A DNA stretch of 20,703 nt, taken from a virus. Where the stretch lies: positions 1 through 20,703 of the IMG/VR virus record IMGVR_UViG_3300042511_000143, one strand, 5' to 3'. Both the position numbers and the translations under genes were made by a program. Of this stretch, positions 1-7,380 are shown in pieces. The notes under the pieces were generated by a model that did no database searches, was not told the origin of the DNA, and worked only from the letters and a program-made list of their open reading frames with translations. Numbering within the stretch: the stretch's first letter is position 1; the number at the start of each line of letters is the position of its first letter.

Positions 1-814
1 CTCCCGGAAGTCTGCGAGCAGCTCCGTCTAGTGAGTAAGCAAGGTCGATCAGGTTGTCAGCGGTGAATCCACCAACAACACCAGTTCCACCAGTTACACC
101 AGAACCAGCAACAGTAGTAATACCTGTCGGCTGAACAGTTCCAGTTCCGTTGGTTAGACCGTCGTTTACTGCGTAACCAATCGCGTTACCAGCCTGCTCT
201 GCGATAAGACTTGAGATGTCGAATCCAGCGTCAGCCAATAGTTCGTTAGCTACTGGTACCAAGAATGAGTACTTGTATGCGCCAAGAGTGATCGAGCTAA
301 ATACTGGATCGCTTGGGTCAATAGCGCCAGCAGCACCCTTGATAGTAGCGGTTGAATATGCGGTTAGTGTTGGAATGGTTAGGCTCTCACCAGAAGTGGT
401 GGAGATAACCTGTGATACGTCTAGCATTGGACCAACTAGGCGAGCAACAGAGAATACCTCGTCAAAGAATGACTTTGGTACGGTGTTGTCGCTTGGAGTT
501 AGTGTACGCTTCTCGAACTCGAATGAGCGTAGTTCTCCTCTTGCGATTTGACGCAATACATCTGAGTCAGATCTTGACTCTGATGCTGGTACGAACGACT
601 GAGCAGCGTTAGCAGCAGCAACCATTCTTTCTTCGTTGCGCTTGGCAACTCCGATAGCTTCTTCAGCTGAACGAATGTCAGCCTCAATCTTTTCGATCTT
701 CGCTACGTCTTCGGCAAGCAGTCCGCGTTTCTCGGACTCCGCGAAGTCTGTGACCTCACGGATCTGCTCAACTAGATTGGCGCGAAGTTCTTCCTGTGCC
801 TTGATAAAGGACAT
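1..814 (-). CDS. Major capsid protein, HK97 fold (C-terminus cut by window edge)
   Basis: The frame opens at an ATG at 814-812 with a good Shine-Dalgarno (GGAG about 7 nt upstream) and runs without a stop off the left edge, giving 271 visible residues that begin MSFIKAQEEL. The first ~95 residues are charged and helical, as in the delta (scaffold-like) domain of HK97-type capsid proteins. After it come features typical of phage_capsid family members: TLTPSDNTVPKSFFDEVF, then TSGESLTIPTLT, YKYSFLVPVANELLADA and GTGTVQPTGI, which match the start of the mature shell domain. Position downstream of terminase, portal and prohead protease fits. The delta domain would be removed by the protease at 1796-3643. 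The unit starts after a terminator and has its own promoter, which suits a highly expressed shell protein. Family assignment is confident; the end is not visible. Confidence 0.9.
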   Translation of the reverse strand, partial: MSFIKAQEELRANLVEQIREVTDFAESEKRGLLAEDVAKIEKIEADIRSAEEAIGVAKRNEERMVAAANAAQSFVPASESRSDSDVLRQIARGELRSFEFEKRTLTPSDNTVPKSFFDEVFSVARLVGPMLDVSQVISTTSGESLTIPTLTAYSTATIKGAAGAIDPSDPVFSSITLGAYKYSFLVPVANELLADAGFDISSLIAEQAGNAIGYAVNDGLTNGTGTVQPTGITTVAGSGVTGGTGVVGGFTADNLIDLAYSLDGAARRLPG

Positions 815-850
815 TGTGATACTCCTATGGTTTAGTTGATTATTTATTTG

Positions 851-867
851 CCCGCGCTGACGCAGGG
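851..867 (-). promoter_or_regulatory. Hairpin in capsid gene leader
   Basis: On the minus strand CCCTGCG and GCGCGGG flank a TCA loop (7 positions, one mismatch). It lies in the 105-bp gap between the 74-aa gene and the capsid start, about 25 nt before the capsid Shine-Dalgarno. A second small hairpin, TTAGC/GCTAA with a 5-nt loop (905-919), sits immediately after the upstream stop codon. These could be processing or stability structures for the capsid message. No T-run follows, so a terminator is unlikely. Confidence 0.35.
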
Positions 868-919
868 AACTCGGCAGAGCTAACTCACTTCCGATACTTT
901 TACTTTAGCAGATAGCTAA

Positions 920-1144
920 CTACTCATCATCTATGTCGTAGTTTTTGGCGGGGACATCTAATCCAGTCCCAGAATAATCTGCGGAGAAACCGATTGTGCT
1001 ACTCATCTCGACTTCGCGAGGCTCGGTAGGTGTATTTACTTCTGGGCATTCGTGGCGCTTGACCCATTTAACGTATAGAGTCGCTGCCTCATCGCCTTCG
1101 GCTTGAAAAGAAGATCCGCAAGCGCAGATCTCCTTAACCTTCAT
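920..1144 (-). CDS. Small zinc-finger-like protein, 74 aa
   Basis: The protein starts MKVKEICACGSSFQAEGDEA and continues with an amphipathic stretch ending KRHEC. This gives a C-x-C plus a C-terminal H-x-C pair that could bind one metal ion in a short finger of about 30 residues. The remaining half is polar and ends in an acidic tail (DIDDE). The ATG at 1144 overlaps the TGA of the preceding membrane protein gene (ATGA arrangement), so translation is probably coupled. It lies between that gene and the capsid gene, in the unit served by the promoter near 1350. Function unknown; a similar small CxC protein before head genes is common in uncultured phages. Confidence 0.7.
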   Translation of the reverse strand: MKVKEICACGSSFQAEGDEAATLYVKWVKRHECPEVNTPTEPREVEMSSTIGFSADYSGTGLDVPAKNYDIDDE

Positions 1145-1305
1145 CGCCTAGATCCGACCCTCTCTATAAACACAAAGAAGCTCACCGAAATTAGAGCCAC
1201 TCCCAAGGCGTACCCGATTAGGGCTTCGCGCTCTACGACCCACAATACCATTAGGAACAGTAGGTATCCGATTATCGCCAACAGCCAATTTTGTAGCTTT
1301 TTCAT
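1141..1305 (-). CDS. Small two-span membrane protein, 54 aa
   Basis: Translation from ATG 1305 gives MKKLQNWLLAIIGYLLFLMV..., a hydrophobic span at about residues 8-24, a short charged turn (VVERE), and a second hydrophobic span at about 30-48 ending in ERVGSRR. The start has a strong AAGGAG Shine-Dalgarno 7-8 nt upstream, and the TGA overlaps the next ATG. It is the first gene after the promoter near 1350. Basic ends and two spans are compatible with a holin-like or envelope protein, but at this place, in front of the capsid gene, that is only a guess. Real by RBS, coupling and composition; function unknown. Confidence 0.7.
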   Translation of the reverse strand: MKKLQNWLLAIIGYLLFLMVLWVVEREALIGYALGVALISVSFFVFIERVGSRR

Positions 1306-1324
1306 TTTTCAATCTCCTTTTTAG

Positions 1325-1342
1325 TAAGCCTCGTTTGGCTTA
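1325..1342 (-). promoter_or_regulatory. 5'-leader hairpin of the capsid transcript
   Basis: On the minus strand TAAGCC and GGCTTA form a perfect 6-bp stem around a 6-nt loop. It begins 7 nt after the proposed -10 box and ends 6 nt before the AAGGAG of the 54-aa gene, so it would be at the extreme 5' end of the transcript. The same arrangement occurs at 15804-15829. Confidence 0.5.
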
Positions 1343-1349
1343 TGTAACT

Positions 1350-1417
1350 ACCTTAGCGCTGTTTGACATTGTTTCGCGCTATTTAGCCTTATTCAGCATA
1401 ACGATTAGATAACGATT
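1350..1417 (-). promoter_or_regulatory. Promoter A with twin ATAACG boxes (matches promoter B)
   Basis: Read on the minus strand: two CGTTAT boxes 11 bp apart (plus-strand ATAACG at 1398 and 1409), a conserved AGGCTAAAT block, then a TAAGGT -10-like hexamer (1350-1355). The region aligns without gaps over about 76 bp to 15833-15897 and its flanks, with the same distance (43 bp) from the first box to the -10. No TTGACA-like -35 is present at the right spacing, so an activator bound at the twin boxes is likely. Predicted start is near 1343, just before the leader hairpin. It would serve the 54-aa, 74-aa and capsid genes. The upstream part of this 275-bp gap (1441-1529) also holds a 6-bp inverted repeat, AGGCTC/GAGCCT at 1472-1496. 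Confidence 0.55.
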
Positions 1418-1529
1418 TATACGCCTTGTAGAAGCCTCGGCAAATCATCAGTATCTAATTACCCCACCCGCAGGCTCTAAACCGCTCTACGAGCCTCACA
1501 GGACTCCGCATTGGCAGGGTAAAGGGAAA

Positions 1530-1563
1530 CCCCGCTAGGAAAAGAGAGTGAAACCTAGCGGGG
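1530..1563 (-). terminator. Probable terminator after the protease unit
   Basis: A perfect 10-bp inverted repeat, CCCCGCTAGG/CCTAGCGGGG, encloses a 14-nt loop 17 bp beyond the stop codon of the 71-aa gene. On the minus strand the stem is followed by TTTCCCTTT, an interrupted T tract. Position between the end of one unit and promoter A supports a terminator read leftwards. The broken T tract makes it weaker than a textbook case. Confidence 0.6.
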
Positions 1564-1580
1564 CTGTAAACGCGTGCGAA

Positions 1581-1796
1581 TTACCGTTTTTCGGCTACCC
1601 CTACAACACGCGTTTCTTTTGTCGCGCTTGATTGTGAGATATTATCGGCACGACCACCCGAAATGGTTTCTGCCTCTCCACTAATCAGCTTGACGATTGC
1701 ATCAGCCCACTCGTCAGCGAACTGAACGACCACACCAGTTTCAGGGTTACCGGCGGTCTTTAGGATCGTTTCTTTGATTTCCTTTTGAGTAGTCAT
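1581..1796 (-). CDS. Small conserved phage protein of the head region, 71 aa
   Basis: Starts MTTQKEIKETILKTAGNPET and ends in a KETRVVGVAEKR-like tail. The first ~40 residues look like a compact helical domain (residues 4-16 and 27-38), followed by a polar, probably flexible stretch. The start ATG shares bases with the stop of the protease gene (TAATG), so it is co-translated with it. Proteins with this N-terminus and a terminal 'KETRVV' motif recur beside portal and protease genes in marine phages as I recall, without assigned function. It is the last gene before the terminator. Confidence 0.75.
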   Translation of the reverse strand: MTTQKEIKETILKTAGNPETGVVVQFADEWADAIVKLISGEAETISGGRADNISQSSATKETRVVGVAEKR

Positions 1797-3643
1797 TACA
1801 TCTCCAACAGTTTGAGTTTGGTTTTCTTCAGTTCGAGCATTTCTAGATCGCCTTGCTCGTCTACGATTTTGATGGCTTCCGTAGGTGTCAGTTCGCTGAT
1901 CACGGCGCGTAGTAGCTCCGCAGCTTCAGGAGTTAGATCCTTGCCTTCTTCTAGGGTCAGCATTGCGTCCGCTAGATCGTCAGCACTAACCGAAGCGCGC
2001 TCGGCAATCTTGTCTAAGCCACGTACCGAGGTAGTCCCAGCGGTAGAAGTATAGGCAGGGAACGCCACGATTGAAACTTCGTGTAAGCGGACAGACTTCA
2101 GAACACGTTCAGAACCATCTTCGTTCCAGTCATCTCCGCCAGCAGGAACGCTAAATCCGAAACTCATAGAATCGACATCGCCACGCTTAAGTAAAACAGC
2201 AGCGTCACGTCCTTGCGTGGTGTTTGGCAAAGTAGCCGTCACTTTGAGTCCGCGATTATCTTCTACTAGCTTTAGAGTCCCGGCACGTGTTGATCCAAGA
2301 ACTGCGCTAGTGTCGTGATTCCAAAGTAGCTTGATATCGTTACGCGCCTTGGTTAGTGAGCGATTGAAAGCACCACGCTTGATACGTTCGATGAAAGGTA
2401 GTGGCTCACTCGGCGAATCGAAGATCGCGGCATACCCTTCAAACGTCATACCCTCTGCGTCTTCACGAACTTCAAATCCCGCTGTGCTAATACGCTGTTC
2501 TATCTTTGCCATACTTTCGCTTTCTACGCCCAGTCGTGAGCGATTTTCTTCCTCTAGTTTAGTCACCACGCGATCTGCGTAATCTAATGCTCTTTGTGCT
2601 GAACGCTTGCTTGGTCCAGAACCCCAAAGCAAATGTGCGACCACGCCCGCGCTTGGGTAATCTTCATTACTTGGGTTAGCTGCTGGTGCGTCTAGGTCTA
2701 CTAGGTGTCTAGCAATCCACGCGCGAAGCCTTACCCACTTATCAGCGGTTACGTTCCCAGCAGCCATAGCACGAGCCTCTCGTACTGTTCTATCTACTAA
2801 GCCGTCACCCGCTAGTCCTTCTTCGTAGTAGCGCAAGCCTTGGCGAGCTGCTGCGCGCATAAACGCTGGCGGAGTTAGGTTTACCTGACGTTCTTCTGGG
2901 AAATCTTCGGATCTAGTTAGCGGGTCAATCTTGGTGAGAGTTGAGAATCTGTGACCGACTAGGGTTTCTGTTTCTTCCCAATCGCCTTCGCTTTGGCGGT
3001 AAATCCTGATTAGCGCTGCTGGGTCTTCAGGTGTCGCGTTGATAGAGAAGCTGCTCTCTGGCACACCCAGCGTTCCTTCGCGCATAATGTGCTCAATCCG
3101 ACCGCGAGCGCGTCCGCCTGATGAGTTCCAGCTAACAAAGTCACCTTCGGTTAGATCGTTAGGTTGCGCACGTGAGTCTTCTTCTTCCAATTCCTCAATC
3201 AAATCTTCTTCAGGGTCGGTCGGCTCATTAGGGTCTGAGATACTTTCGTCTTCTTCTTCCATAGTTTCAGCTTCATAAGCAATCATTTCTGGTTTCTGAA
3301 TACGCTGAAGTTTCAGTATGTTCATAATCATTAGCTTGTCCTCTGAATAGAACACCAAGTTTTCTTCTTCAAACACGCGCAATATGGCATACTCTCCGTT
3401 TACTTCTACAACTTGTGCCAAAATCTTTGGGTTATCCACGTTCCAACTTACGTAATCGCCAATCTTTAGCTGACCGATCGCAGCGCGTTCACCGATGAAC
3501 TCGGTTTCTTCCGAGAGGCTAATTGCGACCGCTTGATCTATCGCTGACTGCTTTGTGTCGTGACACGCGATTAGTTCTCCGTCTTCTTTCTCAACTGCCC
3601 AATCGGGGCATTCTGGATTACTTGCGTTGATGTAATAAGGCAT
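1796..3643 (-). CDS. Prohead protease (S78/HK97 gp4 type) with long N-terminal extension
   Basis: A 615-residue fusion. Residues ~380-540 are an HK97-type prohead protease: GFEVREDAEGMTFEGYAAIF, FIERIKRGAF, then the likely catalytic His443 (LLWNHD), Ser494 (DSMSFGF) and Glu522 (LHEVSIVAFPAY). It would mature the capsid by cutting the delta domain. Before it come two copies of a short GD-(Y/F)-VSWN module (~58-110 and ~165-240); the second resembles Tudor-like 'hypervirulence-associated' domains. Next is a helical domain at ~255-360 (YPSAGVVAHLLWGSG) that I recall from marine phage head proteins. Residues 130-157 are very acidic. The C-terminal ~75 residues are helical and may act as scaffold. 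An internal ATG at 2512 (residue 378) could yield a protease of ordinary size. Confidence 0.88.
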   Translation of the reverse strand: MPYYINASNPECPDWAVEKEDGELIACHDTKQSAIDQAVAISLSEETEFIGERAAIGQLKIGDYVSWNVDNPKILAQVVEVNGEYAILRVFEEENLVFYSEDKLMIMNILKLQRIQKPEMIAYEAETMEEEDESISDPNEPTDPEEDLIEELEEEDSRAQPNDLTEGDFVSWNSSGGRARGRIEHIMREGTLGVPESSFSINATPEDPAALIRIYRQSEGDWEETETLVGHRFSTLTKIDPLTRSEDFPEERQVNLTPPAFMRAAARQGLRYYEEGLAGDGLVDRTVREARAMAAGNVTADKWVRLRAWIARHLVDLDAPAANPSNEDYPSAGVVAHLLWGSGPSKRSAQRALDYADRVVTKLEEENRSRLGVESESMAKIEQRISTAGFEVREDAEGMTFEGYAAIFDSPSEPLPFIERIKRGAFNRSLTKARNDIKLLWNHDTSAVLGSTRAGTLKLVEDNRGLKVTATLPNTTQGRDAAVLLKRGDVDSMSFGFSVPAGGDDWNEDGSERVLKSVRLHEVSIVAFPAYTSTAGTTSVRGLDKIAERASVSADDLADAMLTLEEGKDLTPEAAELLRAVISELTPTEAIKIVDEQGDLEMLELKKTKLKLLEM

Positions 3644-3918
3644 TAGTCCTGTGTCACCGCCAATACGTGTAAAACTAATCCGTTCGGATCGCTAACCGCA
3701 TAGAGGTCATCTCCAGGAGTCAGTGGTATTTGAATAGACTCTGCGTTGTCGATGTGATACCCGTTAGTTGTTGTCACATTAGTTCCGCCAATAATTATGT
3801 AGTTGTTGCTGCTTTTTGTTCCGTTGTGTAGCTGAACGACTTGTGGTAGCGTGCTGGCAGCCACGACTTTAGTGGGTGTCGTGTTTGAGAGCGTATATCT
3901 TGCGCTGACAATCGGCAT
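3643..3918 (-). CDS. Small beta-rich head-region protein, 91 aa
   Basis: The sequence (MPIVSARYTLSNTTPTKVV...) is rich in Thr, Val, Asn and Gly, has alternating hydrophobic residues over its length, no charge clusters and no signal peptide. This suggests a small beta-barrel or sandwich, as in capsid decoration or fibre-base proteins. The start has GAGG 8 nt upstream, and its TAA overlaps the ATG of the protease (TAATG). It lies between portal and protease, so a structural role is plausible, but no family is recognised. Confidence 0.75.
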   Translation of the reverse strand: MPIVSARYTLSNTTPTKVVAASTLPQVVQLHNGTKSSNNYIIIGGTNVTTTNGYHIDNAESIQIPLTPGDDLYAVSDPNGLVLHVLAVTQD

Positions 3919-3921
3919 CAG

Positions 3922-5271
3922 TTAGACCTCGTAAACCGAAAGCGGGTCGGTCGGATCTAGTTGCGCGAGCGCCTGAAGCTGTGTACTCGGGACTCCCGTG
4001 TGGTCAATAACTGGTAGACCAAGGCTCGCTAGAACCTGTGCTGGCTCAAAACCAGAGATAACTAGCTTCTGTGCCATAGCAACCTTCTTATCCATACCGA
4101 CCAAGTTAGAGTCCGTAATGCTTACGTTGGCTAGTGGTACGCGAACAGTATTTGCGCTTTCATCGGTAATCGCTTGTAGATCTTCTAGTCTGCGAACATC
4201 GTTGATAGTCAAGAAGCCTGACTGAAGACCGATACTGTAAGCGCTCATACGTGAGTTGATGTCAGCTCGCAGTAGTCCGTCTATGTTGAATCGCAAGAAC
4301 GCGTTCTGTCCGTTAGGGCTTAGGGCTAGTAACGGAGATAGAGCGCCTTCAATTTTGGAAATAATAGGTCGTAGTCCGTGAGTGACCCAAGCCAAGTTAT
4401 TCTGCTCAACGGAAGCGTAAGAGTTAGTTCCCGGTAAACCTAGAAGGTGAGGTGGAACGTTAAACGCACGTGCGACATCTTCTACCGCCATACGACGGGA
4501 ATCTAAGAACTGTGCCTGATCGTTTGGAACGTTGGTTGGCTTGTAAGTTGCCCCACCTGATAGAACACCAGTTTTATGAGATCTACGTAAACCCTTATGC
4601 CTAGAATCGAAAGCAGAAGCAAGTCCCTGTGACTGTTCGTAAGTTAGATCGTGCGGGTATTCAATAATTCCGCTGGTAGTCGCGCCGTATCCAAAGAATC
4701 TAGCTGCGTAGGTTTCTAGCGCCTTAGCTAGACCGAAGTTATCCTTAAGCGCGTCTACTCGACTTACTCCACGAATCGCTCCCGGTCTTACTACGTCAGG
4801 AATAAAAATAATTTCCTCTGGGCTTAGTGGTTTCTTTTCGCCTTGGACAATAAAGTTCAGTCTGCCCAGCCCGTTTCTTTTAACTTCGACGTGATGAGGG
4901 TTTAGAACGACTAGGTTTACGATTTGGTTGTTCTGGGTGTAGACACGCACAAAGGCATTACCGTCTAGTAAAAGCGAAACAATTATTGAACCATAGAACG
5001 CTTCTCTAGTTGTGTCTACGTCTGGTTTCAATACCCAAGCTGGTCGCGGTCTTAGCGCTCGGCGCTCGCCACCTTCTCTTACGAAAGCGTCAAGTGGCAG
5101 GGTCGAAATCGTGTCGCTGATTAGGCTGATAGCAGAAAAGATTGGATTGACGTGAAAAGCTGTTTCGCTGTTGATAACAGTTCCCGCTTGGCTAGTGCTT
5201 TCAAAGTCCTCGCCTGAACCCCAAATAGCCTGAAAAGAAATAGCTCTTTTCTCAAATAGATTACCCAGCAT
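3922..5271 (-). CDS. Portal protein, HK97 family
   Basis: 449 residues, normal for the phage_portal family. Family features are visible in order: FHVNPIFSAISLISDTISTLPL near the N-terminus, LLLDGNAFV, LNPHHVEVKR, LSPEEIIFIPD, ALKDNFGLAKALETYAARFF, SGGATYKPTN, and FNVPPHLLGL with the following NSYASVEQNNLAWVTH. Twelve copies would form the ring at the special vertex through which DNA enters. The ATG overlaps the stop of the 43-aa membrane protein (TAATG). Terminase, portal and protease follow the usual HK97 order. Confidence 0.95.
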   Translation of the reverse strand: MLGNLFEKRAISFQAIWGSGEDFESTSQAGTVINSETAFHVNPIFSAISLISDTISTLPLDAFVREGGERRALRPRPAWVLKPDVDTTREAFYGSIIVSLLLDGNAFVRVYTQNNQIVNLVVLNPHHVEVKRNGLGRLNFIVQGEKKPLSPEEIIFIPDVVRPGAIRGVSRVDALKDNFGLAKALETYAARFFGYGATTSGIIEYPHDLTYEQSQGLASAFDSRHKGLRRSHKTGVLSGGATYKPTNVPNDQAQFLDSRRMAVEDVARAFNVPPHLLGLPGTNSYASVEQNNLAWVTHGLRPIISKIEGALSPLLALSPNGQNAFLRFNIDGLLRADINSRMSAYSIGLQSGFLTINDVRRLEDLQAITDESANTVRVPLANVSITDSNLVGMDKKVAMAQKLVISGFEPAQVLASLGLPVIDHTGVPSTQLQALAQLDPTDPLSVYEV

Positions 5272-5402
5272 TACTTCTTCTCCAAACTAATTCCGAACAG
5301 TAGCGCCAATAATCCAGCAACCATTATTCCTAGCGGTGGGAAGATTACTCCGAAGCCAACTGCGATAGTTACCGCACCGATTATCTGTATTACACTTGCC
5401 AT
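5271..5402 (-). CDS. Tiny hydrophobic membrane protein between terminase and portal, 43 aa
   Basis: Translation from ATG 5402 gives MASVIQIIGAVTIAVGFGVI..., then FPPLG and a second hydrophobic stretch ending LLFGISLEKK. Almost the whole protein is membrane-compatible: two short spans (about 4-20 and 24-38) with a Pro-Pro-Leu-Gly turn. A TAGGA Shine-Dalgarno overlaps the terminase stop, and the TAA overlaps the portal ATG, so it is embedded in the packaging operon. It is too short for ordinary gene callers. Function unknown; membrane docking of the packaging complex or a lysis role can only be speculated. Confidence 0.7.
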   Translation of the reverse strand: MASVIQIIGAVTIAVGFGVIFPPLGIMVAGLLALLFGISLEKK

Positions 5403-5411
5403 TTTATTTTC

Positions 5412-6935
5412 CTAAATAAAGAACTGCGGGACTGGTGGCAGTTCCTCGATCTCTCGTGTTGTAAGCGCTCTGTCTAGAGCTATAATACCAGCTACCGCTG
5501 CGTCAATCCTACGCAAGCTGTGTCTGTGTTCTTTTACGATACGCGGTCCGTAGTTGTCAATCTTTACCGCTGCGTTGCTTAGGTGTCGCGCCAGCAAAGG
5601 ATCGCCGTCGTGTTCGACTTTCTGTTCTGTGACTGCTTCATAGAATTTTTGGCACGCTGGCACCATACGCCTGACCGAAGTAGAGGGATACTCCACGATT
5701 GGCACTCCCCGCTCTTGTAACACCGCCATAGATCTTTGCCAGCGGAACGGGTCACACGCCACTTCCCGCGTGTTTGGGTGTTCCTGAACAAACTTGAGTA
5801 TCTCGGCTTCTACGTCCAGCGTATCCACGCGCCACTCATCGCCGTCGCTAGGCTGCTTTTCCCACGCCTTCACCATAAACAGATATGGCTTGTCTTCTTC
5901 AGTTTTTGGGATACGACACCCAACGATTACTGTACAGTCTTGATTGAACGAGCCGTCAAAGCCTAGTATGTATTCAGCTTCGGGGTCTAGCTCTTGGCTA
6001 TTAGCTAACGGCAACCAGCTATCGCTTGGCAGCCAAGTATTTATTGAGCTCACCCATTGGTTACAGCGCTTAGTTCTAAATTCCGCTTCGGGCGTCCGCC
6101 GAGCCATAGCAACAAAATCTTCCTCGGCGTTCAGATCACCAAAAGCAGGATTAGCAAGCGCCCATGTTTTGGGATCTTGATATGGCGCTTCCGCTGGCGC
6201 TTCCCACCAAGCCATAAAGAACGACGGATCTTCGACTTCGCCCCGCGCTACGCGCTGACCATACTGATACAAGTTATACGCAGTAGAGTCTTGCCCGCTG
6301 CTATCTGTCTTTACCCCAGCAGTAGTAATTGACAAGAGCATTGGCTCACGCCTAGCACCCATACCCAGCGCCATTACGTCAAACAATTCTCGGTTAGGCG
6401 TAGCGTGTAGCTCATCAAACACCACAAAAGTTGGCGATAGACCTTCTTTTGAGAACGCTTCCGCTGATAGAACTCGATAGATAGATCCTGTGCTTACTAC
6501 CTCTATCGCATCTCGGTATAGCTTCGTCATTTCCATTAGGTCAGGATTATTTTCAACCATTCTTTTTGCGTCAGAGAATACGATACGAGCCTGTTCCTTT
6601 TCCGCAGCACACGAATAAACTTCGCCACCATTATCCCCAAGGTATAAAGACCATAATGCTAGGGCTGACCCAATAGCGCTTTTCCCGTTCTTACGAGGCA
6701 TACCCACAAGAGCTGTTCTATGAAGGAGTCTGCCTTCTTCGTCTTCCGCGAATAGATCCCGTATAAGTTCTTTTTGCCAGTCGCGTAGGACTAAGCTATT
6801 CCCTGCTCTACCAGCAATCGTGTCCTTTGTTTGTAATCCGTATTCTTCTACGAACGCCATAATCTGCTCGGCTCGGCTATTTTCGTAATCAAATCTTTTT
6901 ACTGGCGTAATCCAGCGCGGTGGATAGTTATTCAT
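5412..6935 (-). CDS. Terminase large subunit (packaging ATPase-nuclease)
   Basis: 507 residues. The ATPase part shows a Walker A-like loop at 78-86 (GMPRKNGKS), Walker B with catalytic Glu at 171-175 (VVFDE) followed by LHAT, and a coupling motif SITTAG at ~202-207. The C-terminal RNase H-like nuclease has the three expected acidic positions: Asp327 (LGFDGSF), Asp395 (ACDPFRW) and Asp478 (RIDAAVAGI). It cuts concatemers and drives DNA into the prohead through the portal. Its start overlaps the small terminase gene by 8 bp. The family is HK97/Terminase_1-like. Confidence 0.96.
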   Translation of the reverse strand: MNNYPPRWITPVKRFDYENSRAEQIMAFVEEYGLQTKDTIAGRAGNSLVLRDWQKELIRDLFAEDEEGRLLHRTALVGMPRKNGKSAIGSALALWSLYLGDNGGEVYSCAAEKEQARIVFSDAKRMVENNPDLMEMTKLYRDAIEVVSTGSIYRVLSAEAFSKEGLSPTFVVFDELHATPNRELFDVMALGMGARREPMLLSITTAGVKTDSSGQDSTAYNLYQYGQRVARGEVEDPSFFMAWWEAPAEAPYQDPKTWALANPAFGDLNAEEDFVAMARRTPEAEFRTKRCNQWVSSINTWLPSDSWLPLANSQELDPEAEYILGFDGSFNQDCTVIVGCRIPKTEEDKPYLFMVKAWEKQPSDGDEWRVDTLDVEAEILKFVQEHPNTREVACDPFRWQRSMAVLQERGVPIVEYPSTSVRRMVPACQKFYEAVTEQKVEHDGDPLLARHLSNAAVKIDNYGPRIVKEHRHSLRRIDAAVAGIIALDRALTTREIEELPPVPQFFI

Positions 6936-7371
6936 TACGCATAGACCTTAGCTCGGCAATCTTGCTCATCTTCTTTACTTCAGCCACGCCGAGCCTAGAT
7001 CTATCAGCAGGAGTCAGTCCCAATAGTGATAACTGGCTCTGTATCATTCTGTCTAGATCTCTAAGCGCTCTACGGTCGCGAGCTTGCCCGTCCGTCATTA
7101 CTTTTACGCGCAAGTTCCAGCGCTCGTCTACCATTTCAGCCGTCATCAACATAGCCTCGTAGTCCGTGCTTGAACTTATCCAAGAAGATCCCATTTGCCA
7201 GACACGCTCCCAGAACTGTTTTCCGTAAGAGCCTAGAGGTCTGCTTGGTTCGGGAGTTTGCGTAATGGCAGGTAGCGCTACGATGTCTTGGGACTTTGGT
7301 AATGCGCGCTTTCCGGGGTTACCCAGCGCTCTCTTTAGCTCTATGGGTTTAGAGGGTCTACCTGCTGGCAT
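6928..7371 (-). CDS. Terminase small subunit, P27 family
   Basis: 147 residues starting MPAGRPSKPIELKRALGNPGKR, the basic 'GRP-x-KP' opening typical of P27-type small terminases, followed by PLGSYGKQFWERVW and a helical middle with many Arg. The final ~35 residues contain LLGLTPADRSRLGVAEVKK, also typical. It recognises the packaging site and recruits the large subunit, whose gene starts inside its 3' end. Length is usual. Confidence 0.9.
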   Translation of the reverse strand: MPAGRPSKPIELKRALGNPGKRALPKSQDIVALPAITQTPEPSRPLGSYGKQFWERVWQMGSSWISSSTDYEAMLMTAEMVDERWNLRVKVMTDGQARDRRALRDLDRMIQSQLSLLGLTPADRSRLGVAEVKKMSKIAELRSMRNE

Positions 7372-7380
7372 TCTTTTACC

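Noticed and set aside
1360-1395. Plus-strand promoter starting at TTGACA (1363-1368)
   Set aside because: No TATAAT-like box at 16-18 bp and no plus-strand gene; the hexamer is part of the minus-strand element conserved with promoter B.
1441-1530. Possible tRNA or small RNA gene around the AGGCTC/GAGCCT stem
   Set aside because: No cloverleaf, T-loop or CCA-like end could be built; only the one stem is visible.
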